Positions 43,422 to 52,878 of a stretch of 64,000 nucleotides of DNA are shown here, piece after piece. Position 1 is the stretch's first letter. Each line of letters opens with the position of its first letter. Position numbers and translations under genes: made by a program. The notes beneath the pieces were generated by a model. The model worked only from the letters and a program-made list of their open reading frames with translations, made no database searches and was not told the origin of the DNA. This DNA comes from Flavobacterium sp. UBA2787 (GTDB lineage Bacteria; Bacteroidota; Bacteroidia; Flavobacteriales; Flavobacteriaceae), in NCBI GenBank assembly GCA_002352205.1, contig DEHZ01000004.1, positions 208,802-272,801 on the forward strand, written 5' to 3'.

Positions 43422-44045
43422 ATGGAAAACGAAATAAAATCCCACTACAGCTACACCGAAGTAATCAATTGGCTTCAAGCCAAAGGTGTAGAACTCTACG
43501 GCAATCATTTCAAAATAGTAGAAACCGATTACCAAATCGTGTACAAACTCATTGCCTATTTCCTAAAAGACGAACCAACATGTTTTCAATATGGTTTAAA
43601 TCTCGACAAGGGAATATTATTATCCGGACCAATAGGCTGCGGTAAAACATCCCTCATGAACCTAATGAAATACCTGACAGCAACAGAACACAAATTCTAC
43701 GTAAAACCTTGCAGAGACATCAGCTTTGAATTCATCCAAGACGGTTATCAAATCATCCACAAATACAGCATCGGCAAACTCTACCAATCAGAACCCAGAA
43801 CCTATTGTCTCGACGACTTAGGCACAGAAAACAACCTAAAATATTTCGGCAACGAGTGTAACGTAATGGCAGAAATTATATTAAGTCGCTATGACCTTTT
43901 CATCTCCAAAAAACTAAAAACCCACATCACCACAAACCTCTCAGCCACAGAAATAGAAACACATTACGGCAACCGAATTCGCTCCCGATTACGTGAGATG
44001 GTCAATTTAATTGCATTTGAAAAATCGGCTCAAGACAAAAGATAA
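43422..44045 (+). CDS. DnaC/IstB-like P-loop ATPase
   Basis: A 207-residue AAA+-type ATPase: Walker A GPIGCGKTS (about 73-81), Walker B YCLDDLG (about 129-135) and THITTNLSATEIETHYGNRI near the end, the sensor region of DnaC/IstB helper proteins. Such proteins load a helicase or assist a replication initiator, here likely the product of the gene 119 bp upstream. The MENEIKSH methionine is chosen as start, since the longer frame would read spacer DNA. Confidence 0.8.
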   Translation: MENEIKSHYSYTEVINWLQAKGVELYGNHFKIVETDYQIVYKLIAYFLKDEPTCFQYGLNLDKGILLSGPIGCGKTSLMNLMKYLTATEHKFYVKPCRDISFEFIQDGYQIIHKYSIGKLYQSEPRTYCLDDLGTENNLKYFGNECNVMAEIILSRYDLFISKKLKTHITTNLSATEIETHYGNRIRSRLREMVNLIAFEKSAQDKR

Positions 44046-44112
44046 AATCCGTATAAATCCGCGTTTCGTCTTGGCGAATCCGTTTCATCCGCGTTCCAAT
44101 AAAAAAAACAAC
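44046..44112. repeat. ATCCG word spacer
   Basis: AATCCGTATAAATCCGCGTT, CGTCTTGGCGAATCCG and TTTCATCCGCGTTCC in 60 bp repeat the ATCCG words seen at 36.2 and 26.9 kb. Confidence 0.6.
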
Positions 44113-44754
44113 ATGAACACTATAACCAACTTCTGGAACCACTTCCAACAAATCAATTTCGTTTTTCTACACCTAAACGAAATCCCAAAAGACGAACTAA
44201 AAACCCATTTCGACATACTAGTCGAAATACTTCACCAATACAACAAACACCTAGACCTCATCATCAAAAACAAAAAAAACGGTGTAGAATTAATCATTAC
44301 CGCAAACGGGAATCCCTACCTTTTCAAAGAAGTAGAATTTCTAGTCCGTCATGCACCAGTTGTAGAACGTTGGAAAATTACCGCATTCCTTCAACCCGAA
44401 ACCAACCTATCCAAATACGAAAACGGCACCGACAAACCATTAGAATATTACGGCATCAGTCTAAGAATAAGCGATATGTATTTCATCCCATTAGAAAACC
44501 CAAACAAACCAACCGATTTAGGAATAAAAGTGTTGCTAAAAAACTATATCGTACACAAAGACAACCCAAGACTTCGCGAAGCGGTCTACATACAAATCGA
44601 ACACTTAATCGGCGAAAAATCCTTCGCAGATGAATTAGCATTCATTGAAATTAACCAATTAAAAAGTGTATATTTTAAGGATGAATGCGTAATTGAGTTA
44701 TATAACTTAAAGTTTTTAATCGACTCCTATTTCAAGAAATCAAAATTTTTATGA
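44113..44754 (+). CDS. Hypothetical 213-aa protein of the mobile-like module
   Basis: An acidic, soluble 213-residue protein starting MNTITNFWNHFQQINFVFLH. It has no signal peptide and no motif I recognise. Segments such as GVELIITANGNPYLFKEVEF and VERWKITAFLQPE resemble the small conserved proteins of Flavobacteria often placed at the end of replication or metabolic operons. The strongly C-rich codon use matches its two upstream neighbours, so the three likely share origin and transcript. Confidence 0.6.
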   Translation: MNTITNFWNHFQQINFVFLHLNEIPKDELKTHFDILVEILHQYNKHLDLIIKNKKNGVELIITANGNPYLFKEVEFLVRHAPVVERWKITAFLQPETNLSKYENGTDKPLEYYGISLRISDMYFIPLENPNKPTDLGIKVLLKNYIVHKDNPRLREAVYIQIEHLIGEKSFADELAFIEINQLKSVYFKDECVIELYNLKFLIDSYFKKSKFL

Positions 44755-44904
44755 GACTAAAATAAAAGACAAAATGAATAAATTAGAGAAACTAGGTTTT
44801 CAAAAAAAATAAAATAAGATAGAACTTTATGCGAAAAAAAATTAATAGAACTCAGTAGGTAACCTTTTATTTATTACCCCGTTTTTATTAGTAGAATTAA
44901 GACC

Positions 44905-47211
44905 TCAAAAAGAAAATTTTAAAAATAAATTCGGCGTGAAACCCAAAGAATAATAATCCGAAATCGTATACCTTGGATTCACAAGATCATTAGCAGTTTC
45001 ATACAATCTGGAAATCTCTTTATTTATGATTACCCTGTGGTCATATAGATTATTGATAGAAATTCCTGCTTTTAATTTATAATTAGCGTTATCAAGAAAT
45101 GTATACAGAAATGAAAAATCCAAAGAATGAAAATCACTTAATGTCTTATTATTTAGGGTTAGCAAACCATTATTTTCATCCAAAACACTATAAGGCTTAC
45201 CTGAATTCCAAAACCAACCTAGTGTAATAAAAAAAGAGGAAAATTGATAACGCGAGGTAATATTTATAGAATGTGTAATGTTGCCGTTTGAATTAAAATA
45301 GCTTCCATTATTAATATCCTCAAATTTATTCTTTGAATTTAAAAAAGAATAACTCGACCAAAATTTAAATCTTGAAATCTCTTTTTGCAAAGTCAAATCT
45401 AATCCATTGCTTCTAGAATATCCTCCGGTAAGTGCTGCTAAACCACTCGATAAATCAGCGGAATTAAAAACAACACCATTAGAAAAACTGGTGATGCCAG
45501 ATGTCTCTTTATGATAAATATCTAAATCCACAACAAAACTATCTTTTTTATACAAAAATCCAATATGAAAGTGATTCGAGAATAACACCGGTATGGAATG
45601 TTGATCAGAGAGCACCCAAATATAATTTTCTAAACTAATGTCACCGGCTGCATTTTCATTAATTTGCTGTAATAGTTGACTCCTTCGTTCAAATGAAACT
45701 AGGGCCTGAAATTCTTTACTAAACCGATAAGTCAAATTTAACCTTGGTTCAAATAAAAAGGGAGTCGTGTAATTAGAGGTAAGTCGAGAACCTAATTGAA
45801 AATCGAACCGATCCTTTTTAATGTCTGAACTAAAATATAGACTATTAGAAAAAAGTTCACCACTTCTTTCAGAAAGTGTAAATCCGAAATTTTCATTATC
45901 ATTGCGAATCTGATGACCGATGGAATGTTGGGTAAATTGATAACCAAACAAATAGCTCATTTTATCTGATAACTTGTATCGAAAAGATAAATCTGTAGAT
46001 AAATCCAAAACATCATTTTGCTTTAAAAAAAGATCGGTCCGTGTTTCTTTTTCTATCCGCCTTTGATAAAAAAAATCATACTGTGAAAACTGAAAAGTAG
46101 AACTGAGTAATGATTTTTCAGACAAATCAGAATTGATTTGTAGACTTGCTCCTAAATTTTCAATATCCATTGTTTGGTTCTGACCTTTATTATATGGAGA
46201 ATTAGACGAAAAATCAAGATTGTTTCCGATATATGTCGAAGATAATGACATATAGGTTTTATCACTTATAGAATAATCGAAAACAACAGAACCGTCCCAA
46301 AAATCAAAATTATTTTGCTCATCATTAAGAGAAAATCCTGAGTTTTGAAATACTTTATCGGTATAACTTTGATAAGTCGGAGTTGAAAAAAGTGGAGCTA
46401 ATGACTTTCTTAGAGTATACCGAAGACCAGCTTTCTTATTTAATAGAAAAACGCGTTGTGATAAATCAGCATGAAGCATATCTACCCCAAAATCGAATGA
46501 TTCATTGGCTGCACTTCCGCGACTTGTCCTTAAATCAAAAACAGAGGAAGTCCTTGACCCAAATTCTGTTGGTAAAACAGAGGAATAAAATAGAGCCTCA
46601 TCAACAATTTGAGAATTCACAGGGGATATCATACCAAATAAATGACCGGGATGGTAAACCCTTATTTTGTTCCACAAAAGTAGATTTTGATCAGGTCCAC
46701 CCCCTTTCACATATAATCCACTTGATGTCTGATTTGGACTTTTAACTCCGGGTAAATAGTGAAACGCTCTTAAAACATCAAAATCACTAATTCCCGGTAA
46801 TACTTCTTGGTTAAAAGAACGTAAACTTGTCCTTTTTAAATCTTTTTTAATGCTGTTGATTAAATAACCATTAACAATAACCTCTGATAAAGCAATAGAT
46901 TTATTTTTTTCAATTTTATTAATGAGCGTATAAAGATTGTCTCGAACGGGAACAACCTGTAAATCATTTTCATTTAGCAATAATAGATGAAAATCTGCAA
47001 GTGATAATTCAACATCCTTCAAAACTAAATACTTATTATATAATAAACTATCCGCATAGGAATAATAAACCCCAAATCCAGATTCAGCATAACGCAAAAA
47101 ATTTACCGTTTTACCTTCTTTAGGAAGTTTAATCTTTTTAGATTCTTGACCGGAAGCAATAATCACTTGAAAAAAGAGAAAAAATAGTAACTTAAGCTTT
47201 GAAATAAACAT
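44905..47211 (-). CDS. TonB-dependent receptor of a FecA-like signalling triad
   Basis: About 768 residues from the MFISKLKLL start, which gives a good signal peptide ending ASGQ; two earlier in-frame ATGs lie deeper inside fecR. A short STN-like signalling domain follows (GKTVNFLRYAESGFGVYYSY), then the plug (DVLRAFHYLPGVKSPNQTSS, VKGGGPDQNLLLWN, EFGSRTSSVFDLR) and the barrel, ending FLKFSF as outer-membrane proteins do. With the FecR and sigma genes upstream it should both import a substrate and report its binding through the STN domain. It overlaps the fecR gene by 20 bp. The substrate is unknown. Confidence 0.85.
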   Translation of the reverse strand: MFISKLKLLFFLFFQVIIASGQESKKIKLPKEGKTVNFLRYAESGFGVYYSYADSLLYNKYLVLKDVELSLADFHLLLLNENDLQVVPVRDNLYTLINKIEKNKSIALSEVIVNGYLINSIKKDLKRTSLRSFNQEVLPGISDFDVLRAFHYLPGVKSPNQTSSGLYVKGGGPDQNLLLWNKIRVYHPGHLFGMISPVNSQIVDEALFYSSVLPTEFGSRTSSVFDLRTSRGSAANESFDFGVDMLHADLSQRVFLLNKKAGLRYTLRKSLAPLFSTPTYQSYTDKVFQNSGFSLNDEQNNFDFWDGSVVFDYSISDKTYMSLSSTYIGNNLDFSSNSPYNKGQNQTMDIENLGASLQINSDLSEKSLLSSTFQFSQYDFFYQRRIEKETRTDLFLKQNDVLDLSTDLSFRYKLSDKMSYLFGYQFTQHSIGHQIRNDNENFGFTLSERSGELFSNSLYFSSDIKKDRFDFQLGSRLTSNYTTPFLFEPRLNLTYRFSKEFQALVSFERRSQLLQQINENAAGDISLENYIWVLSDQHSIPVLFSNHFHIGFLYKKDSFVVDLDIYHKETSGITSFSNGVVFNSADLSSGLAALTGGYSRSNGLDLTLQKEISRFKFWSSYSFLNSKNKFEDINNGSYFNSNGNITHSINITSRYQFSSFFITLGWFWNSGKPYSVLDENNGLLTLNNKTLSDFHSLDFSFLYTFLDNANYKLKAGISINNLYDHRVIINKEISRLYETANDLVNPRYTISDYYSLGFTPNLFLKFSF

Positions 47212-48112
47212 ACCTTTGGTTAATCTCATAGTGCAATTGAAATGAACTTGCAATTAAATGTAAACTTAATTCTAAATCATTTATGGGTAAAGCTCCAGTA
47301 AATTTTCGATTCAAAATATACTTTGGAAAAGTGATTTTTACTTTATATGTTTTTTCTAAAAAAGTTTTTACATCAACTAAACGTGTACTTTTAAACTCGT
47401 GATATAGTATTCCGGATTCGCTGTTGAATGATTTATTTTCTAGGATTGCATCTACTCTTCTATCGATAGAATTAAACGATTTTCCCGAGTCTACAATATA
47501 CTCCTTATCAAGATAAGTGACCTTCACACTACCCTCAAAACACATAACACTTAGAAAGTTATCATTAGATTTAACATTAAACTTTGTTCCTAAAACCTCT
47601 ACAGTACCCTGATTTGTTTTAATCTTAAAATCTTGCCCTTTTTTAACCTCAAAATAAACTTCCCCAAAATCAAGTTCAATTTCATTAATATTGTACAAAG
47701 GTGCACTTTGAGTGATGGAAGTATTTTGATAGAGATCCAAGAAAACGTTTTCTCCTATATTTAACTTTTTAGACTGCGTTGATGTTAAAACATGTTGAGA
47801 ACCAAATAAACCAAAATGATAGCTCATAATACTTACAAATAAAATTAAGATAGCAGCAGCAGCAAGATAAAATCTCTTTAATGTCCAGTCCGTTTGGTTG
47901 ACTTTAAAAGTAGATGATAGTTTCTTTTGATTAATTTGCTCCCAAGTATTCTCTATGTCAGGTGAAATAGATTGCATTCCTGAAATTAAATCTTTCAACA
48001 GGACATAAGAGTTGAAGTCATTTTCAGAGACATAGTTCTTCAATTCAGAATCATTTAGTTCTCCTGAAATCCACTTTGCTAAATAAGTATCTTGATTAAC
48101 AGATCTTTTCAT
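47192..48112 (-). CDS. FecR-like anti-sigma / sigma regulator
   Basis: A 306-residue protein: cytoplasmic N terminus with an anti-sigma motif (WISGELNDSELKNYVSENDF), one membrane span (about 84-104, FYLAAAAILILFVSIMSYHF) and a periplasmic FecR domain (LDFGEVYFEVKKGQDFKIKT, TKFNVKSNDNFLSVMCFEGS) with a C-terminal secretin/STN-like part. It holds the ECF sigma factor encoded 7 bp upstream until the TonB receptor signals. The gene order sigma, fecR, receptor is classical. Confidence 0.88.
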   Translation of the reverse strand: MKRSVNQDTYLAKWISGELNDSELKNYVSENDFNSYVLLKDLISGMQSISPDIENTWEQINQKKLSSTFKVNQTDWTLKRFYLAAAAILILFVSIMSYHFGLFGSQHVLTSTQSKKLNIGENVFLDLYQNTSITQSAPLYNINEIELDFGEVYFEVKKGQDFKIKTNQGTVEVLGTKFNVKSNDNFLSVMCFEGSVKVTYLDKEYIVDSGKSFNSIDRRVDAILENKSFNSESGILYHEFKSTRLVDVKTFLEKTYKVKITFPKYILNRKFTGALPINDLELSLHLIASSFQLHYEINQRYVYFKA

Positions 48113-48119
48113 CTTTTAT

Positions 48120-48632
48120 CTATTTTAAAACTGTTCGTAAATTGAGTAATGCCCGCTGCATCCTTTTCTCAACAGATTTTACGGAAATCTGTAATAGCTC
48201 AGATATATCTTTATACGTTTGATCTTCAAAACGATTCATCATAAAAACTATTCGCTGTTTTTCAGGTAAAGCCCTTATTGCAGCATATATTTTTAAGTTC
48301 AATTCATTCTCATCAAAAAGTAAATCAGGTGTTTCAAAATCAATTCCCTCCGATATCAATTGCTCTTTGTACCGTTTAGCTATTTTATCACTCCTATAAT
48401 GATTTAAAACCAAGCGATAAGATGTCGTAAATAGAAACTTTTTTGCCTGTATGGACTTAATCTTCCCGCAATTTTCCCACAAAATTAGAAAAGCGTTTTG
48501 AGCATACTCATCTGCTATATCAACATCTTTAAATCTATAATTCAAATAATTCCGTAAAACTTTATAATGCTTGGAGAATAAATGTTTATATACATTCTCT
48601 TCACAGACACTCTCGCCAAGATTTACTTCCAT
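48120..48632 (-). CDS. ECF sigma factor (Bacteroidota expansion type)
   Basis: A 170-residue sigma-70 family protein of the ECF group: region 2 (NYLNYRFKDVDIADEYAQNA and KIKSIQAKKFLFTTSYRLVL) and region 4 (ALPEKQRIVFMMNRFEDQTY and ISVKSVEKRMQRALLNLR). It directs RNA polymerase to the receptor operon. First gene of the triad. Confidence 0.9.
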   Translation of the reverse strand: MEVNLGESVCEENVYKHLFSKHYKVLRNYLNYRFKDVDIADEYAQNAFLILWENCGKIKSIQAKKFLFTTSYRLVLNHYRSDKIAKRYKEQLISEGIDFETPDLLFDENELNLKIYAAIRALPEKQRIVFMMNRFEDQTYKDISELLQISVKSVEKRMQRALLNLRTVLK

Positions 48633-48687
48633 AAAAATGATTAAAAATTAAATTAACTAAAGAAATTGAATAGACTCAAAAAAAATC

Positions 48688-48720
48688 AATCATTCGTGCA
48701 TATAGAATACACGAATGATT
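48688..48720 (-). terminator. Rho-independent terminator after the lipoprotein pseudogene
   Basis: AATCATTCGTG (48688-48698) and CACGAATGATT (48710-48720) form a perfect 11-bp stem with an 11-nt loop; on the minus strand it runs into a T tract (A run at 48679-48685). It separates the lipoprotein cluster from the sigma gene. Confidence 0.85.
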
Positions 48721-48735
48721 TCTCAACCAACTAAA

Positions 48736-49515
48736 CTAATCACAACTAACAAAATCATCCTCAGAATAACCTGCTTGAATAGCCCAACAAGGATTATCAA
48801 ATTGTACTACTCCATTTGCAGTCTGAACACAAGTAGGATTAAAATCAAATGTACAATACCATCCATTGGGGTTACAGTCAACATAATTATAAAAATCCCA
48901 CACATCCGAAATTTTTACCACTTCTCCATTTTACGCAATCTGGAATGGATAAACAAAATCTACCCAATACTCATTTGTTGAAATAGAGTTAAGAATAGCA
49001 TCTAAACTACCTAGGTTTAAAATCGTGATAGTTTCTCCACCATTATTAACCACTGATAAAGGGTAAATGAATTCAAAACAATTAGATGAGGTGAAAAATT
49101 CATCCACAGTTGTAATACTATCAATACTAAATAAAAGAGATTGAAAATCACTTTCATTACTAATAATTAATACATCATTAGTTGAATGCAATGAAACGGA
49201 AAATGGAAAATTAATAGTGTAGATATAAAGAAACGAATTTTCACTGTAAACAGCCTCTTTCAAATCCTCCATAGAATTAACAGTAAATTCTGAACCATCT
49301 GAATAAGTTACTTCAATTGGAAAAGCAGGAGTAAAACCTATAGCTGTTGGAATACTTGAATTAAATTGTAAAGACCCGGCAGATCCTATAATAGTGTTTA
49401 AATACATACGTGTGGCAAGACTTTGAGCCACTTCATTTGATTTATTCTCATCATTATTACTACACGAGATGAAAATAAAGGCCAAAGACAAACAAATAAA
49501 TTTAATTTTTTTCAT
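48736..49515 (-). pseudogene. Duplicate Cys-rich lipoprotein gene with one TAA
   Basis: The frame is a close copy of the lipoprotein at 51407-52186: nearly the same lipoprotein signal (MKKIKFICLSLAFIFISC), the same domain order, and the same C-terminal Cys module (CNPNGWYCTFDF, PTCV, NPCWAIQAGYSEDDF). A TAA at 48931-48933 stands where the intact copy has Tyr (YPFQI-A-stop-NGEVV against YPFQIEYSGEVV). Downstream the frame remains open and conserved to the proper end, so the stop is recent. Without it the protein would be 259 residues. The truncated product lacks the Cys module. Confidence 0.85.
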
Positions 49516-49637
49516 AATTAAAATTTATGATTACAACTCTAAGACACATTTGAAAAAGCTACACCCTAAATCAATTTCATTTTTTTAAATATAAAACGAT
49601 TTACTTTTTATAGTAACCTTACTTTATTATTAAAGTA

Positions 49638-51326
49638 CTATTGCTTTATGAATTTTTGAACAAGCTTTTTTCCGGAGTTTAATGTGGCTTCCACAAAATA
49701 AACGCCACTTGAAAATGAAGAAGTATCTATAACAATATTGTCTTGGGTACTGAAATCTTTGGTGTATATATTATTTCCATAAATAGTATAAATTTTGATT
49801 GATTCTATCAAAAAACTAGAAGTGTTAGTATGGATATGCAAATTAAAATTGACAGGGTTTGGATAAACTACTAATGAATTTTCAATTTCAAAATCATTTG
49901 TATTTAAAACCTCTTCACATATAACTAAGGAATCATCTAAGAGGCTGGGAATTTGCTCTTCATTTTCAAGCACAAAATTTTGATTAAAGAGTAAAACATT
50001 GGTTGCAACCGAAACACTATGATAATTCAATGAAAATGGGATATCCTGAAGTTGCGATTGTACAGTAACATTTTTACACGAGGACAAACCTGTTTCTTTA
50101 TTAATCTTTATGAAATAATCATTCCCATTATTTCCAGAAAATGTTCCTACTGCAAAAATAGAATCTTCGAGTTCCTTAATAAAATTTGCCCTACCATAAT
50201 TTGATAATTGCCCATTTGGTGAAGAATCGGAAAAAACTGTACTCCAAATACTATTATTCGTAGTACCATTTAATTTTCCAACAAAAAAATGAGAAAAATC
50301 TACTAACCAACCTCCTGATGGTAGATATTGACCAATTGTTCCGCTATAATAAACAGACCCGTCATTTGATTGTTCAATGGAATCTAATAGTGAAATATCA
50401 AAATTATCTACCTGGAGGGCTTTAACTGAATTAATAGCAGGACTTCCATTTTGATTTAATTTTACTATTAATCCCGTTGTAGGTACTATTTCTGAACTCA
50501 AAAAATCCTCATATCCTCCCACAAGAAATAAATTATTTGAAGAAACATTCGCAATCTCAAAATGAGTTCCAAGACTATATCTTTCTAATAACCCAAGAGG
50601 ATTTCCATTGCTCTTATCAATTTTTTGTATAAAAACTTGTTGAACAGAACTTGGTGTTCCTGCTGCTCCCTCTACACCAATTTTGCCTATAACAGTATAA
50701 TTATTGTCAAATTCTAAAAGAAATTCAGGCAATAAATAGTAGCCATCTAATCTGTAAACAGATGACCATAATAAATTATGCTGACTGTCAAATAATGCAA
50801 TTATTGCAGATTTATCTATTGTTCCAACTTCCGGATCATCTGGATTTATATTAAAATATTGATAAGCCCCACATATAACAGACTTCGAGTCACTTAACTT
50901 TTTTCCAAATTTAAAAATTGTGTTACTTGAGTCAAAAAGTGAATTTGTAACATTGTAACTTTTACCGCTTAAAAATTGAAAATTTTCTGATTTAATGATA
51001 TTTAAAACATTATCATCAAAACTAAATAGTTCAAAATCAGAGAGACTATTTGAAAAAATTGGCTTGGTTGTGTTAAAAGCACTTAAAGTTAAAAAGGAAT
51101 TGGGACTATACTTTTTGGAATTAATTAAATCACCAGAGTAATCAAAACTTGAATACTCAGTGAAAAAAGATTCCCCAACTACCATAAATCCATCTTCATC
51201 AAAATTTACTCTGGTCCAATTTGTGTTAGTGGGGTTTTCACTAATTCTTTTATGAAATAAGGTTTGCGAAAAACAAAAAGTTTGATTAAGAAAAATGAAT
51301 AGTAAAATTAGAAAAATTGATTTCAT
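49638..51326 (-). CDS. T9SS-secreted protein with type A sorting domain
   Basis: A 562-residue secreted protein: signal peptide (MKSIFLILLFIFLNQTFCFS), a beta-rich body with repeated propeller-like segments (about 30-460), and a C-terminal type IX secretion sorting domain (VYPNPVNFNLHIH, then GVYFVEATLNSGKKLVQKFI). It should be exported by T9SS and attached to or released from the surface. It sits between the two related lipoprotein genes and is likely expressed with them. The body resembles no enzyme I know. Confidence 0.85.
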   Translation of the reverse strand: MKSIFLILLFIFLNQTFCFSQTLFHKRISENPTNTNWTRVNFDEDGFMVVGESFFTEYSSFDYSGDLINSKKYSPNSFLTLSAFNTTKPIFSNSLSDFELFSFDDNVLNIIKSENFQFLSGKSYNVTNSLFDSSNTIFKFGKKLSDSKSVICGAYQYFNINPDDPEVGTIDKSAIIALFDSQHNLLWSSVYRLDGYYLLPEFLLEFDNNYTVIGKIGVEGAAGTPSSVQQVFIQKIDKSNGNPLGLLERYSLGTHFEIANVSSNNLFLVGGYEDFLSSEIVPTTGLIVKLNQNGSPAINSVKALQVDNFDISLLDSIEQSNDGSVYYSGTIGQYLPSGGWLVDFSHFFVGKLNGTTNNSIWSTVFSDSSPNGQLSNYGRANFIKELEDSIFAVGTFSGNNGNDYFIKINKETGLSSCKNVTVQSQLQDIPFSLNYHSVSVATNVLLFNQNFVLENEEQIPSLLDDSLVICEEVLNTNDFEIENSLVVYPNPVNFNLHIHTNTSSFLIESIKIYTIYGNNIYTKDFSTQDNIVIDTSSFSSGVYFVEATLNSGKKLVQKFIKQ

Positions 51327-51406
51327 AGACTTTATTGTAAATTATTTTAATAAAAAAATGTAGTAGATTGAAACAAAAAACAGAAGAATGAGTTAAAATA
51401 GTTTAA

Positions 51407-52186
51407 CTAATCACAAGTAACAAAATCTTCTTCCGAATAACCAGCTTGTAGAGCCCAGCAAGGATTATCAAACTGAATAATACTGCTTGAAGTTTCTACA
51501 CAAGTAGGTTGAAAATCAAACGTACAATACCATCCATTCGGGTTACAATCAACATTACTGTAGAAATCATAAACGTTTTCAATAGTGACCACCTCTCCAC
51601 TATATTCAATTTGAAATGGATAAATAAAATCTATCCAAAAGTCATTTTCAGACATTGAAGTAAGTAAATTTTGTAAAATCTGTGTATTAGTTATAGTGAC
51701 TGTTCCACCGTTATTATCGATGACAGATAGAGGGTAAACAAATTCAAAACAATTGGTAGATGAAAAAAATTCATCCACAGTGGCAACACTATCAACACTG
51801 AACAATAGAGATTCGAAATCACTTTCATTACTAACAATTAACTCATCATTATTAGTACTCATTAATACTGAAAAAGGAAAAATAATAGTACTAATATGCA
51901 ATGCAGAATTCTCATTGTAAACAGCCTCTTTTAAACCATTAACAGAGTTAATCGTAACTTTAGCTCCACTAGAATAAGCTACTTCAATAGGAAAAACCAA
52001 TGTAAATCCTAAGGAAGTTGATGCACCTGAATTAAAGTCTAAAGTACCCGCAGAACCTACAACTGTATTAAGAAACATTCGGGTAGCACGACTTCGTACC
52101 ATCTCATTTGATTTATTTTCATCATTATCATTACAAGACAGAAAAATAAAAGCCAAAGACAAACAAATAAATTTAATTTTTTTCAT
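51407..52186 (-). CDS. Cys-rich lipoprotein (intact copy)
   Basis: A 259-residue lipoprotein. The MKKIKFIC methionine is used because it starts the lipoprotein signal (LAFIFLSC, Cys at about 18). Two related segments of about 90 residues follow, each with VYPLSV/FPIEV-like strands, and a C-terminal Cys module (CNPNGWYCTFDFQPTCV, NPCWALQAGYSEEDFVTCD). I do not know the family. It is first in the gene set with the T9SS protein and its duplicate. A 16-bp near-palindrome lies about 150 bp upstream, shared with the kinase gene, so I infer control by the adjacent two-component system. Confidence 0.75.
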   Translation of the reverse strand: MKKIKFICLSLAFIFLSCNDNDENKSNEMVRSRATRMFLNTVVGSAGTLDFNSGASTSLGFTLVFPIEVAYSSGAKVTINSVNGLKEAVYNENSALHISTIIFPFSVLMSTNNDELIVSNESDFESLLFSVDSVATVDEFFSSTNCFEFVYPLSVIDNNGGTVTITNTQILQNLLTSMSENDFWIDFIYPFQIEYSGEVVTIENVYDFYSNVDCNPNGWYCTFDFQPTCVETSSSIIQFDNPCWALQAGYSEEDFVTCD

Positions 52187-52281
52187 AGTAAATATTTTTA
52201 AGATAATAACTCTAAGACACATTTATAACAAAAATACCCTACCTCATTTTTTTTTTTTTTAAAGTGTAAATGACTTACTTT

Positions 52282-52289
52282 CAAAAGTA
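52282..52289 (-). promoter_or_regulatory. -7 element of the lipoprotein gene
   Basis: TACTTTTG on the minus strand, the same octamer as in the kinase promoter (55521-55528). The palindrome at 52334-52349 is centred 56 bp upstream of it. Confidence 0.55.
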
Positions 52290-52333
52290 TAATGTTTCAT
52301 TGCAAAATAAATCATACTATTGTCATAAACAAA

Positions 52334-52349
52334 TACCTGCGTTCAGGTA
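52334..52349. promoter_or_regulatory. Response-regulator-like site 1
   Basis: TACCTGCGTTCAGGTA: inverted TACCTG/CAGGTA arms with a 4-bp centre, as at 55567-55582. The position upstream of a -7 element suits an activator. Confidence 0.65.
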
Positions 52350-52878
52350 AAAAATTAACGAAAAATGGACTTTTAAACTAATTGTAATAAATGGGAAAAG
52401 GCTAAATTAGGACGACTTTATTGAGCAAATTGACTACAATAAAATATTTTCAGTTTAGTTTATTCATTAAGAATTTCCGTTTGTCCTATTTAATAATCTT
52501 CAATCACGAAAAGCATATCTAATAAAAATAAGTGTCTTCTATTTCTTTAAGATTAATATCTGTAAATGGAAGAAATCCTTGAGCTGATATTTAAAATAAA
52601 AGTACCGTTGAAATCTTAGAGATTCAACGGTCAAGAGTGCTAGTAGCTGACCAATTAACGAATACTGGCGGTAAAATTGAACTGTTTTGAGGTTTTAACA
52701 GATTGGATTAATAAATTTATTAGAACATCTGATACGATAATAGTTATCGAAATGGGGTGTTTCAATGAAATCTCTAAAGTCAAACAAGTTTGTTAATAGG
52801 GTAAATATAATTTACAGCTAAAATTTTCAAGATTTCATAAGTGTCTCGTCTTCAATTTTTACTGGAAAAATTCTACTG

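Larger units (their letters stand above)
52187..52878. other. Gene-free stretch of 692 bp with lipoprotein promoter
   Basis: Its left part holds the lipoprotein promoter and operator (52282-52349). Further right, CCGTTGAA (52605-52612) and TTCAACGG (52623-52630) form a perfect 8-bp hairpin without a T tract. The remainder to 52878 is A+T-rich spacer after the response-regulator gene. No frame is evident. Confidence 0.55.

Noticed and set aside
44774-44812. 12-codon frame MNKLEKLGFQKK resembling a RiPP leader start
   Set aside because: Only 12 residues, ends in an A-run, and no maturation genes lie near; probably chance.
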